Below are positions 53,640 to 62,754 of a stretch of 64,000 nucleotides of DNA, piece after piece. Position numbers and translations under genes: made by a program. The stretch's first letter is position 1; the number at the start of each line of letters is the position of its first letter. The DNA lies in assembly GCF_006442315.1 (NCBI RefSeq), contig NZ_VFVY01000012.1, positions 1-64,000 on the forward strand, in the 5' to 3' direction. The stretch comes from Mesorhizobium sp. B2-3-4 (GTDB taxonomy: Bacteria > Pseudomonadota > Alphaproteobacteria > Rhizobiales > Rhizobiaceae). A model generated the notes under the pieces. The model had not been told where the DNA came from, ran no database searches, and saw nothing but the letters and a program-made list of their open reading frames with translations.

Positions 53640-54977
53640 ATGACGTTCCTCAGCACAATCAAGGCGGCGGCGCTGTCCGCAGCGATGATCGTGTCGGTGG
53701 CCTTGCCGGCCGCCCACGCCGACGAACAGTACTTCCCGCTGCAGAGCTACCGCGTCGGGCCCTATGCGGCCGGCGGCACCGGCTTCTTCGGCGGCTTCAT
53801 CGACTATCTGAACCTCATCAACATCCGCGACGGCGGCGTCAACGGCGTCAAGCTGACCTGGGACGAGTGCGAGACCCAGTATGAGGTCGAGCGCGGCGTC
53901 GAATGCTACGAGCGCCAGAAGAGCCATGCCGGCGCCGCCGCCTGGAACCCGCTGTCGGTCGGCATCGCCTACGCCATGATCGACCGCATCACCGCCGACA
54001 AGGTGCCGCTGATCACGGTCAACCACGGCCGCACCGATTCCACCGACGGGCGTGTTTTCCCCTACGTCTTCCCACTACTGCTCAACCCCTACAGCGAGAC
54101 ATCAGGCATTGTGAACTACATCGCCTCGAAGGAAGGCGGCATCGACAAGCTGAAGGGCAAGAAGATCGTCGTGCTCTATCATGGCTCGCCGTATGGCAAG
54201 GAAACGATCCCGATCTACGAATTGCTGGCGCAGAAATATGGCTTCACCGTCCAGCAGATCGAAGTGCCGCATCCCGGCAACGAGCAGCAGTCGCAATGGC
54301 TGACCATTCGCCGCGCCAAGCCTGATTTCGTCGTCCTGCGCGGCTGGGGCGTGATGAACCCGGTGGCGCTGAAGACCGCGGTCAAGGTCGGCTATCCGGT
54401 CGACCATATCGTCGGCAATGTCTGGTCGAACTCGGAAGAGGACGTCATCCCCGCCGGCGACGCCGCCAAGGGCTACACTGCCATCACCACCCAGGCCTCC
54501 GGCAATTCCTATCCGGTGGTGCAGGAAATCGTGAAGACGGTGTACGACGCCGGCAAGGGCAACCTCGAGGACAAGTCGCGCATCGGCTCGGTCTACCACA
54601 ATCTGGGCATCGTCAACGGCATCCTCAACGTCGAGGCGATCCGCGTCGCGCAGGAGAAGTTCGGCCACCGCACGCTGACCGGCGATGAAGTCCGCTGGGG
54701 CTTCGAGCACCTCAAGCTCGATCCGGCCAAGGTCGAGGCACTCGGCGCCAAGGACCTGTTCCATTCCATCAATGTCAGCTGGGACAACCACGAAGGCGAA
54801 GGCTACGTGACCTTCCAGCAGTGGGACGGCAAGAAGTGGAACGTCGTCTCCGACTGGATCGCCCCCGACTGGGCGCTGCTGCGGCCGATCATCGAAAAGT
54901 CAGCCGAAGCCTATGCCAAGGAGAAGGGCATCAAGCTGCGCACCGCCGACGATGCCAACGCCGTGACCACCAACTGA
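53640..54977 (+). CDS. LIV-type ABC transporter substrate-binding protein (second system)
   Basis: This is a 445-aa periplasmic binding protein. A signal peptide ends at LPAAHADEQ, followed by YFPLQSYRVGPYAAGGTG. The region VKLTWDECETQYEVERGVECYE and the later QVDHIVG-like strand are of the kind seen in long LIV-type receptors for non-amino-acid ligands. ATG 53640 follows CAGGAG. The surrounding monooxygenases suggest that it binds an organosulfur compound. Confidence 0.85.
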   Translation: MTFLSTIKAAALSAAMIVSVALPAAHADEQYFPLQSYRVGPYAAGGTGFFGGFIDYLNLINIRDGGVNGVKLTWDECETQYEVERGVECYERQKSHAGAAAWNPLSVGIAYAMIDRITADKVPLITVNHGRTDSTDGRVFPYVFPLLLNPYSETSGIVNYIASKEGGIDKLKGKKIVVLYHGSPYGKETIPIYELLAQKYGFTVQQIEVPHPGNEQQSQWLTIRRAKPDFVVLRGWGVMNPVALKTAVKVGYPVDHIVGNVWSNSEEDVIPAGDAAKGYTAITTQASGNSYPVVQEIVKTVYDAGKGNLEDKSRIGSVYHNLGIVNGILNVEAIRVAQEKFGHRTLTGDEVRWGFEHLKLDPAKVEALGAKDLFHSINVSWDNHEGEGYVTFQQWDGKKWNVVSDWIAPDWALLRPIIEKSAEAYAKEKGIKLRTADDANAVTTN

Positions 54978-54986
54978 TCGCAAGAT

Positions 54987-55016
54987 CGGGCGCTGCGGAT
55001 GCCTCCGCAGCGCCCG
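54987..55016 (+). repeat. Perfect 13-bp stem hairpin between binding-protein and LivF-like genes
   Basis: CGGGCGCTGCGGA (54987-54999) pairs perfectly with TCCGCAGCGCCCG (55004-55016) around a TGCC loop. There is no T-tract. It probably stabilises the upstream message or partly attenuates the ATPase gene. Confidence 0.75.
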
Positions 55017-55049
55017 GCCTGTCCAGGTTCGAGAAGCGCGGAAACAACC

Positions 55050-55841
55050 ATGCCCGACACAGAAATCATCCTTGCCGTCGACACCGTCCACGCCACCTAT
55101 ATCAACGCAATCACCGCGCTGCATGGCGTCGGCTTCCAGGTCGGGCGCGGCGAAATCCTGGCGCTGCTGGGAGCCAACGGCGCCGGTAAGACCACCACTC
55201 TGAAGGCTGTCTCCAACCTCTTGCCGGCCGAGCGCGGCCAGGTCACTGCCGGCTCGATTCACTATGATGGTTCGGACGTGTCACGCCGCACGCCAGGCGA
55301 CCTCGTGCGCGCCGGGCTGGTGCCGGTGCTGGAAGGCCGCCATTGCTTCAAGAGCCTCACCGTCGAGGACAATCTGGTCGCCGGCGGCATCGGCCGCGGT
55401 GGCCGCCGCGCCGAGATCAGCGCGGACCTCGAATGGATCTATGTCTATTTCCCCCGCCTGAAGGAGAAACGCCGGACCTTGTCTGGCCTGACGTCGGGCG
55501 GCGAACAGCAGATGACCGCGATCGGCCGGGCGCTGATGTCGCGGCCACGCCTGCTGGTCCTCGACGAACCGTCGATGGGCCTCGCCCCGCTCGTCGTCCA
55601 GGACATCTTCCAGACGCTGCGGAAACTCAACCGTGAGACCGGCCTGTCGATCCTGGTCGCTGAACAGAATTCGGCGGTGGCGCTTCGCTATGCCGACCGG
55701 ACCACGGTGCTCGAAAACGGCGTCTCCGTGCTCTCCGGCACAGCCGCCGATCTTCGCCAGCGCGAGGACATCAGGGCGCTCTATCTCGGCCAGCAGCCGT
55801 CATCCGCCGCCAAGCCGACCCACCTCCATGCCGTCGCTTGA
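55050..55841 (+). CDS. LIV-type ABC transporter ATP-binding protein (LivF-like, second system)
   Basis: This is a 263-aa ATPase with Walker A GANGAGKTTT, signature SGGEQQMTAIGRAL, Walker B LLVLDEPSMGLAP and the switch LVAEQN. It completes the second LIV importer. ATG 55050 is where homology begins. The SfnB-like gene starts 25 bp after its stop. Confidence 0.87.
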   Translation: MPDTEIILAVDTVHATYINAITALHGVGFQVGRGEILALLGANGAGKTTTLKAVSNLLPAERGQVTAGSIHYDGSDVSRRTPGDLVRAGLVPVLEGRHCFKSLTVEDNLVAGGIGRGGRRAEISADLEWIYVYFPRLKEKRRTLSGLTSGGEQQMTAIGRALMSRPRLLVLDEPSMGLAPLVVQDIFQTLRKLNRETGLSILVAEQNSAVALRYADRTTVLENGVSVLSGTAADLRQREDIRALYLGQQPSSAAKPTHLHAVA

Positions 55842-55866
55842 ACCGAAAATTTGAAGGAGCAGTGAA

Positions 55867-57114
55867 ATGACCGTCTCAACCGTCAAGACCGACCAGGCTT
55901 CCGCCGCGGTCCCGCCCGTAGCCAGGCCATCGGCGCCGGCGCACATCATCAAGAACGACGCCGAGGCGATCGCGATCGCCCACGCGCTCGCCGCCGAGTT
56001 CGTCAAGGATTCGTCCAAGCGCGACCGCGAGCGGATCTGGCCGGTCGCCGAGCTCGATGCCTTCTCGCAGAGCGGCCTGTGGTCGATCAACGTACCCAGG
56101 GCGTTCGGCGGGCCCGAAGTGTCCTATGCGACGCTGGCCAAGGTGGTCGAGATCATCTCGGCGGCGGATTCCTCGATCGGCCAGATCGCCCAGAACCATC
56201 TCGGCGTCGTCGCCGCCATCCGTACCGTCTCCGATTTCGATCAGCAGAAGCTGCTGTTTGCCGAAGCGCTGAAGGGCACGCGGTTCGGCAACGCCTTTTC
56301 CGAATTCGGCTCCAAGCGCGCCGCCGATTTCGAGACCCGCTTCACCGATGCCGGCGATCATGTCGTCGTCAACGGCCGCAAATTCTATTCGTCGGGCGCG
56401 TTGCTCGCCCATCTCGTGCCGATCGTCGCCGTCGACGACGAGGGCCGCGCCTGGTACGCCATCGCCGATCGGGGCGCGCCGGGCCTGACCGTCATCGACG
56501 ACTGGTCGAGCTTCGGCCAGCGCACGACGCTGTCGGGCACCGTCATCATCGACAACGTCAAGGTGCCCAAGACGCATCTGGTGCCTGGCTACAAGGGCTT
56601 TGACCGGCCGACCGCCGACGGCGCCATCTTCCAGATCATCCAGGTGGCGGTCGACACCGGCATCGCCCAGGCGGCGATCGACGAGACGGTTCACTTCATC
56701 AGAACGAGAAGCCGCGCCTGGATCGACAGCGGCGTCGACAATGCCTGGGACGATCCCTACACCATCCAGGCAATCGGCGACCTGACGCTGCGCCTGCACG
56801 CGGCGCAGGCGCTGCTCGAGAAGGCTGGCCACGCCATCGACAGAGCGGTCGCGGAGCCAACCACGGAAACCGTGGCGCATGCCCAGATAGTCACGGCGGA
56901 AGCGAAGATCCTGTCGACCGAGATCGCCATAGCCGCCACCAACAAGCTGTTCGAACTGGCCGGCACACGCTCGACTCTGGCCGAGCACAATCTCGACCGC
57001 CATTGGCGCAACGCCCGCACGCACACGCTGCACGATCCCGTGCGCTGGAAATATTCCATCCTCGGCAAGTATTTCCTCAACGGTGAAAACCCGCCGCTGC
57101 ACGCCTGGAGCTGA
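55867..57114 (+). CDS. sfnB: SfnB family sulfur-acquisition oxidoreductase (acyl-CoA dehydrogenase fold)
   Basis: This is a 415-aa flavin-dependent enzyme of the acyl-CoA dehydrogenase/DszC-like superfamily. It has INVPRAFGGPEVSYATLAKV, SSIGQIAQNHLGVVAAI, GNAFSEFGSKRA, RKFYSSGALLAHLVPIVAV and a C-terminal HNLDRHWRNARTHTLHDPV. SfnB-type proteins are found in dimethylsulfone and sulfonate operons and are thought to act as FMNH2- or FAD-dependent monooxygenases; the precise reaction is not settled. It ends the organosulfur unit. ATG 55867 follows GAAGGAGCAGTGAA. Confidence 0.84.
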   Translation: MTVSTVKTDQASAAVPPVARPSAPAHIIKNDAEAIAIAHALAAEFVKDSSKRDRERIWPVAELDAFSQSGLWSINVPRAFGGPEVSYATLAKVVEIISAADSSIGQIAQNHLGVVAAIRTVSDFDQQKLLFAEALKGTRFGNAFSEFGSKRAADFETRFTDAGDHVVVNGRKFYSSGALLAHLVPIVAVDDEGRAWYAIADRGAPGLTVIDDWSSFGQRTTLSGTVIIDNVKVPKTHLVPGYKGFDRPTADGAIFQIIQVAVDTGIAQAAIDETVHFIRTRSRAWIDSGVDNAWDDPYTIQAIGDLTLRLHAAQALLEKAGHAIDRAVAEPTTETVAHAQIVTAEAKILSTEIAIAATNKLFELAGTRSTLAEHNLDRHWRNARTHTLHDPVRWKYSILGKYFLNGENPPLHAWS

Positions 57115-57132
57115 TTTCGCCGGGTGGTTTCG

Positions 57133-57169
57133 CCGCCGCCGGTTACTGTCCTCGCGGTACTGGCGGCGG
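57133..57169 (+). terminator. GC-rich hairpin after the organosulfur unit
   Basis: CCGCCGCC (57133-57140) pairs with GGCGGCGG (57162-57169), with a loop of about 21 nt that contains a few further pairs. It follows the last gene of the unit by about 20 bp; there is no T-run. Confidence 0.4.
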
Positions 57170-57240
57170 GGAAGCTTACCCGCAGTTTACGACCATCGGC
57201 TACATAAGTTCCTGTCTGATTCGCACTGGACAGGAACATC

Positions 57241-57726
57241 ATGAGCAAAGCCCTTTCGTCCTTCGCACTGGTCACGGTCTTTACCGCTCTGCTCATGGCG
57301 CTGAGCCTGGCCGTGGCCAGGCACGGCTACCCCTACGGCGCTATCGGCGTGAAGCGCCTCGACGGCATTGCCGATGCCGCGACCTTCATCCCGCTGGCGG
57401 CGGTCTATTTCTTCAGCGCGATGCTGATGATGATCCTGCCGATCCGCGCCGCCAGCATCGTTCTCACCCATGCCGCCGATGCGATCTTCTGGGCGGTGAT
57501 CGTGCTGTTCGCCACCATTGTCGGCGGCCTTCTGGCAAGATGGGCCTTCGGCCAGGGCGGCGTGCTTTCAGCACTGCTCAATTGGCGCTTCCTGTTTGCC
57601 GTGGCGATCGTCGGCTGTCACTTCGTCATGAACGAACTGCGCCGCAATGTGCTGTTGCGCAGCCTGTTCTTCGTCGTCTTCGCCGCCGCGACCCTGGCTT
57701 GCCTGTTCTGGTCGTTCACGCTCTGA
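57241..57726 (+). CDS. Small integral membrane protein of unknown function
   Basis: This is a 161-aa protein with about five hydrophobic segments (starting SFALVTVFTALLMALSLAVA, then FIPLAAVYFFSAMLMMILP, FWAVIVLFATIVGGLLA, FLFAVAIVGCHFVM and LFFVVFAAATLACLFW). No family is recognised. The start ATG 57241 follows the weak site ACAGGAACATC. It is convergent with the sarcosine oxidase operon, 16 bp between stops. Confidence 0.7.
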   Translation: MSKALSSFALVTVFTALLMALSLAVARHGYPYGAIGVKRLDGIADAATFIPLAAVYFFSAMLMMILPIRAASIVLTHAADAIFWAVIVLFATIVGGLLARWAFGQGGVLSALLNWRFLFAVAIVGCHFVMNELRRNVLLRSLFFVVFAAATLACLFWSFTL

Positions 57727-57742
57727 GCGTGATCATCGCCGG

Positions 57743-58276
57743 TTAATTGTCGGCAGCGATATGGCCGGCGGCCTGCTCCATCCATGTCCAGAGATAGGCC
57801 GCGAGACCGCGATCGACGTGGATGCGCAGCCTGTTTTCGTGGCGGTAGACGATGGCGCTGACGCCGGCGAAGGAAAGCGCCGCGCTGGCGCTTGGCTGGC
57901 TGGGATCGAGCGTCGTCCCGCGCGCGATGAAAGCGTCGAGTGCCGGGCCCTCGGCCTCGAACACCTGCAGCCCGGCGCTGAGTTTCGTCACCGCGAAGCC
58001 GTCCTCGTGCCAACCGGCGGCAACAGCCAGCGGCGTGTTTGAAACGACGAGCAGCCGGTCGCGCGCCAGCCGCGCGGCATAGCGATCACCCTTGGCCGCC
58101 CCAAACGCACCCACGCCATCGGCCTTCATGGTGGATACACGCGCCCAGGCGTCGAGGTCGCCGCCGACCAGCGATTGGTCGAGGTCAGAGACAGCGCGCA
58201 CGGCCAGGCCCGGTGCGCTGACGGTCGCCGAGCTCCAGTCGGGGGCGATGGACCATTTCTCCGCGAGATCACGCAT
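57743..58276 (-). CDS. soxG: Sarcosine oxidase gamma subunit family protein
   Basis: This is a 177-aa protein whose position and sequence match SoxG: it follows soxA with an 8-bp overlap and has the GcvT-like GLAVRAVSDLDQSLVGG, RLARDRLLVVS and VYRHENRLRIHVDRGLAAYLWTWM. ATG 58276 was chosen since it overlaps the soxA stop and gives the usual length. SoxG is the small subunit that helps the heterotetrameric enzyme assemble. Last gene of the soxBDAG operon. Confidence 0.83.
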   Translation of the reverse strand: MRDLAEKWSIAPDWSSATVSAPGLAVRAVSDLDQSLVGGDLDAWARVSTMKADGVGAFGAAKGDRYAARLARDRLLVVSNTPLAVAAGWHEDGFAVTKLSAGLQVFEAEGPALDAFIARGTTLDPSQPSASAALSFAGVSAIVYRHENRLRIHVDRGLAAYLWTWMEQAAGHIAADN

Positions 58277-61148
58277 TGAGCCGCTCCCCCGCCGGGTCGT
58301 AGGCGCAGGGCGCGGCGATCGTCGCAGTCCTGAGCTTGCCGAGATGTTGCATTTCGATCGTCTCGCCATGCCTTGCGGCGCCGCATTCCATCAGGCCAAG
58401 CGCGATCGGTCGGCCAAGTGTGGGGCTCTCGTAGCTGGATGTGACAAAGCCCTGGCTGCGCAGCCTGCCGTCGCTCCGCTTGATACCGTGCGCGCCGGTC
58501 GGCAATGGCGCTTCGCCTTGCGGCACGGTGAGGCCGACGAGTTGCAGCCGGTCGCCGCGCGACGCCTGCTCGGTGAACAGCGAACGGCGGCCGACATACT
58601 CCGTCTGGCGCTTGGCGCGAGGCCCTTCGCTTCCGAGATCGTGCGGCAGTGTGGTGCCGTCCGTGTCCTTGCCGATGACGATGAAGCCTTTCTCGGCGCG
58701 CAGGATCATCAGCGCTTCCAGGCCGATGAGAACGGCGTCGAACGCCTTGCCGGCCTCACGCAGATGCGCCCATAAAGGTTCGGCGCGGTCGGCCCGGATC
58801 GAGATCTCGTAGCTCCTGTCGCCGGTGAAGCTGACGCGGGCGATGCGGATCTCGTTACCGCCATAGCCGCCGTGGCCGATCGCCATATGCGGCAGGTCGG
58901 CATCGGCGAGCGAAAGGCCGAGCCCGACCGTTTCGAGCAGCTTGCGGGCGTTCGGCCCGGAGACTGTCAGCGTCGCCATTTGCGATGTCGCGTTGTGGAT
59001 ATAGACCGCGCCACACCCGAAACGGTCCTGGCGCCATTCCTCCAGGCGGGCGTGGACGGCCGCGACATGCGAGGACGAGCACGACACGACGAAACGGTGT
59101 TCGTCCAGCCGCACCAGAACGCCGTCATCGAAGACCACGCCGTTTTCCGACAGCATGAAGCCGTAGCGGCAGCGGCCGGGCTTCAGCGTCGACATGGTGT
59201 TGTAGTAGAGGAAATCGACGAACTCGGCCGCCTTCGGCCCGATCACCTCGATCTTGCCCAGCGTCGAGCCATCGAACAACGCCACCGACTGGCGGGCGCG
59301 CCGCGCCTCGTCCTGGATCGTGCGATCCGCGTCGGCATCACGACCGCCATAATGGGCCGGCCGCAGCCAGCCGCCATATTCCTGGAAGACGGCGCCGCTT
59401 TCGCGGTGCGCGCTTTCCAGCGGCAGCCGGCGCACCGGCGCCATCGATTGGCCGACGCGCCCGCCGGCGAAGCTCGCCAGCGGCACCGGCGTGAAGGGCG
59501 GGCGATAGGTCGTGGTGCCGATTTCGGGCACGGTGCGGCCGGTGATGCCTGCCATCAGCGCCAGGCCAGGCAGGTTGGAGGTCTTGCCCTGGTCGGTCGC
59601 CATGCCAAGCGTGGTGTAGCGCTTCAGATGCTCGACCGAGACGAAGTTTTCGCGCGCCGCGAGTTCCACGTCCTTCACCGTGACGTCGTTCTGGTAGTCG
59701 ATCCAGACGCGCCCCTTCGAGCCGGGCTTGGGCCATGCGGCGCTGATACCGCCTGTTGCCTCTGGTCCCGTGCTGCGCGGTGCGGCTGGCACTTGCGCAC
59801 CGGGTGCGGCGACGGCTTTCTCGGCGCTGGTGAAGACTTCCGACAGGGAAACCGCGCCGGCGGCGGCGCCGGCAACAGCGATGCCGTCGACGGGATCGCC
59901 CGGCAGGAAGGCGGCGCGCGCCTCGCTCCAGGCGAGCTTCCCCTTGGCCTGGCCGAAGAGATGGATGGTCGGCGTCCAGCCGCCGGAGACCAGCACGCAA
60001 TCGGCGTCGAGCCTGCTGCCGTCGTCCAGCGTCACCGCCTCGACGCGCAGCCTGCCGATGGCTGAGGCAAGCGTTCGGCCCTTGACCAGCTTCATCTTCG
60101 CGGGCGCCGCCGGCATGCCATCGCGCCTGATGTCGACAACAGTGACGTCGGCGCCGGCCTCGATGACAGCGGCCGCCACTTCATAGGCACTGTCGTTGTT
60201 GGTCGCGACGACGATGCGGCGGCCGGCCAGCACCGCATGGCGCCTGAGATAGCTCAGTGCGGCATCCGCCGACAGGATGCCAGGCAGATCGTTGTTGGCG
60301 AATGGCAGCGGCCGCTCGATGGCGCCGGTCGCCAGCACGATCTTGCCTGGCCTGACCCGCCATAGCGTGTCGCGCCGGCCATCGAAATGGCGTTGGTTCA
60401 ACCCGACCAGATTGTGGTCGTAGATGCCGAAGGCGGTGGTCGATGGCAGGATCAGATGACCGCCGGCGGCAAGTGCCGCTAGCGTCTCCTCGATCCACGT
60501 CGCTGCCGGTTTGCCGTCGATCTCACCGTCCCTGTAGCCGAGCGAGCCGCCTGGCTCGCGCTGATCGTCGACCAGCGTCACGGAGAGACCCGCGCCGGCC
60601 GCAAGCTTTGCCGCCGCCAGTCCGGCCGGTCCAGCGCCCACCACCAGCACGTCGCAGTGATGGTTGACCTGATCGGCCGGTCCCGATGAGACCCAGCTCC
60701 TGTCCACTTCGCCCAGTCCGGCCATGGCGCGGATGCGCGGCTCGAACATGTGCCAGTCCGGCCACATGAACGTCTTGTAGTAGAAGGCCGCCGGAATGAA
60801 GCGTGAGAACCGGTCGAGGAAGGCGTTGCGATCGGCGAGTGCATTGGGCGTCGCGTTGACGCTTTTCGCCACCAGCCCTTCTCGCGCCGGTTCGGTCGTG
60901 GCGCGTGTGTTGGGTGACGCCCCGTCGATATCGATCAGCGCGTTGGGCTCCTCCACGCCGGCGCCCCAGATGCCGCGCGGCCGGTGATATTTGAAGGAGC
61001 GGCCGACGACGGCGACGTCGTTGGCCAGCAGGGCCGACGCGATGGTGTCGCCGGCAAAGCCGTCCACGGTCGCGCCGTCGAAGCTGAAACGGACTGGCCG
61101 TGACCGGTCGATGGCGCTGCCGCCCGTGGCGAGACGCGAGGCGGTCAT
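58269..61148 (-). CDS. soxA: Sarcosine oxidase alpha subunit
   Basis: This is a 959-aa subunit. The N-terminal 2Fe-2S-ferredoxin-like fold (VRFSFDGATVDGFAGDTIASALL) is followed by a Rossmann FAD/NAD domain (VLVVGAGPAGLAAAKLAAGAG near residue 165). Then come LATGAIERPLPFANNDLPG and a C-terminal aminomethyltransferase (GcvT) half (GRCRYGFMLSENG, TVSGPNARKLLETVG). It carries the tetrahydrofolate site that traps the formaldehyde from sarcosine. ATG 61148 overlaps the soxD stop. Confidence 0.9.
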   Translation of the reverse strand: MTASRLATGGSAIDRSRPVRFSFDGATVDGFAGDTIASALLANDVAVVGRSFKYHRPRGIWGAGVEEPNALIDIDGASPNTRATTEPAREGLVAKSVNATPNALADRNAFLDRFSRFIPAAFYYKTFMWPDWHMFEPRIRAMAGLGEVDRSWVSSGPADQVNHHCDVLVVGAGPAGLAAAKLAAGAGLSVTLVDDQREPGGSLGYRDGEIDGKPAATWIEETLAALAAGGHLILPSTTAFGIYDHNLVGLNQRHFDGRRDTLWRVRPGKIVLATGAIERPLPFANNDLPGILSADAALSYLRRHAVLAGRRIVVATNNDSAYEVAAAVIEAGADVTVVDIRRDGMPAAPAKMKLVKGRTLASAIGRLRVEAVTLDDGSRLDADCVLVSGGWTPTIHLFGQAKGKLAWSEARAAFLPGDPVDGIAVAGAAAGAVSLSEVFTSAEKAVAAPGAQVPAAPRSTGPEATGGISAAWPKPGSKGRVWIDYQNDVTVKDVELAARENFVSVEHLKRYTTLGMATDQGKTSNLPGLALMAGITGRTVPEIGTTTYRPPFTPVPLASFAGGRVGQSMAPVRRLPLESAHRESGAVFQEYGGWLRPAHYGGRDADADRTIQDEARRARQSVALFDGSTLGKIEVIGPKAAEFVDFLYYNTMSTLKPGRCRYGFMLSENGVVFDDGVLVRLDEHRFVVSCSSSHVAAVHARLEEWRQDRFGCGAVYIHNATSQMATLTVSGPNARKLLETVGLGLSLADADLPHMAIGHGGYGGNEIRIARVSFTGDRSYEISIRADRAEPLWAHLREAGKAFDAVLIGLEALMILRAEKGFIVIGKDTDGTTLPHDLGSEGPRAKRQTEYVGRRSLFTEQASRGDRLQLVGLTVPQGEAPLPTGAHGIKRSDGRLRSQGFVTSSYESPTLGRPIALGLMECGAARHGETIEMQHLGKLRTATIAAPCAYDPAGERLNA

Positions 61149-61408
61149 GCGTGCTCCCCGCCAAGTTCGGCCGACGAGAGGATTTTGTGCGTAAGCGTGT
61201 CGCGCTCCATGACGAAGAACTCGCCGCAGTTCATATGCACCCAGATCTCGCGCGCCGTGCCCTTCGGATTGCTCCGGAGGTAGAGATAGTTGGCCCAGCG
61301 GTCGATCGGCACGTCGCCACCGTCGGGCCTGGTATTGCCGGCATCGCCGCCATAGTGGAATTCCGTCTCGTCGCGCGGGCCGCAGAACGGGCAAGGAAAG
61401 AGCTGCAT
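61145..61408 (-). CDS. soxD: Sarcosine oxidase delta subunit
   Basis: This is an 87-aa zinc-binding small subunit: MQLFPCPFCGPRDETEFHYGG carries the CxxC pair, then WANYLYLRSNPKG and WVHMNCGEFFVMERD. It lies between soxB (20-bp gap) and soxA (4-bp overlap), the standard soxBDAG order. A much longer open frame covers it but is antisense or out of frame with soxB and is not real upstream of 61408. Confidence 0.9.
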   Translation of the reverse strand: MQLFPCPFCGPRDETEFHYGGDAGNTRPDGGDVPIDRWANYLYLRSNPKGTAREIWVHMNCGEFFVMERDTLTHKILSSAELGGEHA

Positions 61409-61428
61409 GTTCGTCTCTGGTCTCTGTC

Positions 61429-62682
61429 TCAGTGCGCGATGCCGGAGCCGGCCGCTTCGTCGATCAATCGCCCGCTGGCGAAACGGTCGAGATCGAAGGG
61501 GCGGCTGATGTCGTTGTGCTTGCCCGTTGCCAGCAGGTTCGCCAGCAGCGTGCCGCCGGCGGGGATCGCCTTGAAGCCGCCAGTGCCCCAGCCGCAATTG
61601 AGGAACAGATTGGGCAGTGGCGATTCCCCGATGATCGGAGACGAGTCCGGCACGACGTCGACGATGCCGGCCCATTGCCGCATCAGTTTCAACTGGCCGA
61701 AGATCGGGAACATCTCGAGAAGACCTGATATCACCGTCTCCAGCGTCGGCAGATTGCCGCGCTGCGCATAGGAGGGAATGCGGTCGAGCCCGCCGCCGAT
61801 GACGATCTCGCCCTTGTCCGACTGGCTGACATAGACGCCGGTACCGGGCGACAGCACCACCGTGTCGAGGATAGGCTTGACCGGTTCGGACACACAGGCC
61901 TGCAGCGCATAGGAATTGATCGGCAGCCGGAAGCCGGCCTTGTCTGCCAGCACCGAGGAGTGCCCGGCGACGGCCATGCCGATGCGCTCGGCGCGGATCG
62001 TGCCGCGCGTCGTCTGGACGCCGCGGCAGCGGCCGCCCTCGACGATGAAATCTGATATCTCGCAATTCTGGATGATGTCGACGCCCAGCCGGCTCGCCGC
62101 CCGCGCATAGCCCCAGGCGACGGCATCGTGGCGCGCCGTTCCGGCGCGGCCCTGCCAGATGCCGCCGAACACCGGAAAACGCGCGTCGGGCGAGAAATTG
62201 TAGATCGGCGCCACCCGGCGCACGTCTTCAGGAGAAAACAACTCCGCGTCGATGCCGTTGATCTGCATGGCGTTGACGGTGCGCGCGCCGATCTCCATCT
62301 CGGCGGTCGAGTGGCACAGATTGACCATGCCGCGCTGCGACAGCATGACGTTGTAATTCAGGTCCTTCGACAGGCCCTCATAGAGCCGGTGCGCCAGACC
62401 GTAGATCTCGACGCTCTCCGGATAATAATAGTTGGAACGCACCACCGTGGTGTTGCGGCCGGTGTTGCCGCCGCCGATCCAGCCTTTTTCAAGCACGGCC
62501 ACTCGGGCGATGCCGTGATTCCTGGCCAGGTAATAGGCCGTCGCCAACCCATGGCCGCCGCCGCCGATGACGATGGCGTCGTAGGATGCCTTCGGCTCCG
62601 GCGAGCGCCAGGCCTGTTTCCAGCCGGTCTGGCCGGCAAGGCCTTCCTTGAACAGCGACAAAGCGGAATAGCGTCTGGTCAT
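61429..62682 (-). CDS. soxB: Sarcosine oxidase beta subunit
   Basis: This is a 417-aa FAD-dependent amine oxidase subunit (DAO family). It has YDAIVIGGGGHGLATAYYLA (FAD motif near 35-45), GWIGGGNTGRNTTVVRSNYYYPES and a C-terminal GTGGFKAIPAGGTLLANLLA. It holds the covalent flavin site that oxidises sarcosine to glycine and formaldehyde. The start is 72 bp downstream of the stop of the preceding dehydrogenase-like gene on the same strand. Confidence 0.9.
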   Translation of the reverse strand: MTRRYSALSLFKEGLAGQTGWKQAWRSPEPKASYDAIVIGGGGHGLATAYYLARNHGIARVAVLEKGWIGGGNTGRNTTVVRSNYYYPESVEIYGLAHRLYEGLSKDLNYNVMLSQRGMVNLCHSTAEMEIGARTVNAMQINGIDAELFSPEDVRRVAPIYNFSPDARFPVFGGIWQGRAGTARHDAVAWGYARAASRLGVDIIQNCEISDFIVEGGRCRGVQTTRGTIRAERIGMAVAGHSSVLADKAGFRLPINSYALQACVSEPVKPILDTVVLSPGTGVYVSQSDKGEIVIGGGLDRIPSYAQRGNLPTLETVISGLLEMFPIFGQLKLMRQWAGIVDVVPDSSPIIGESPLPNLFLNCGWGTGGFKAIPAGGTLLANLLATGKHNDISRPFDLDRFASGRLIDEAAGSGIAH

Positions 62683-62754
62683 GGCGTGGCGGACAGGCCT
62701 GTTTCTGGAGAATAAATGCGGGTCATTCCATCGTCTTCTGCATGCACGCTACGG

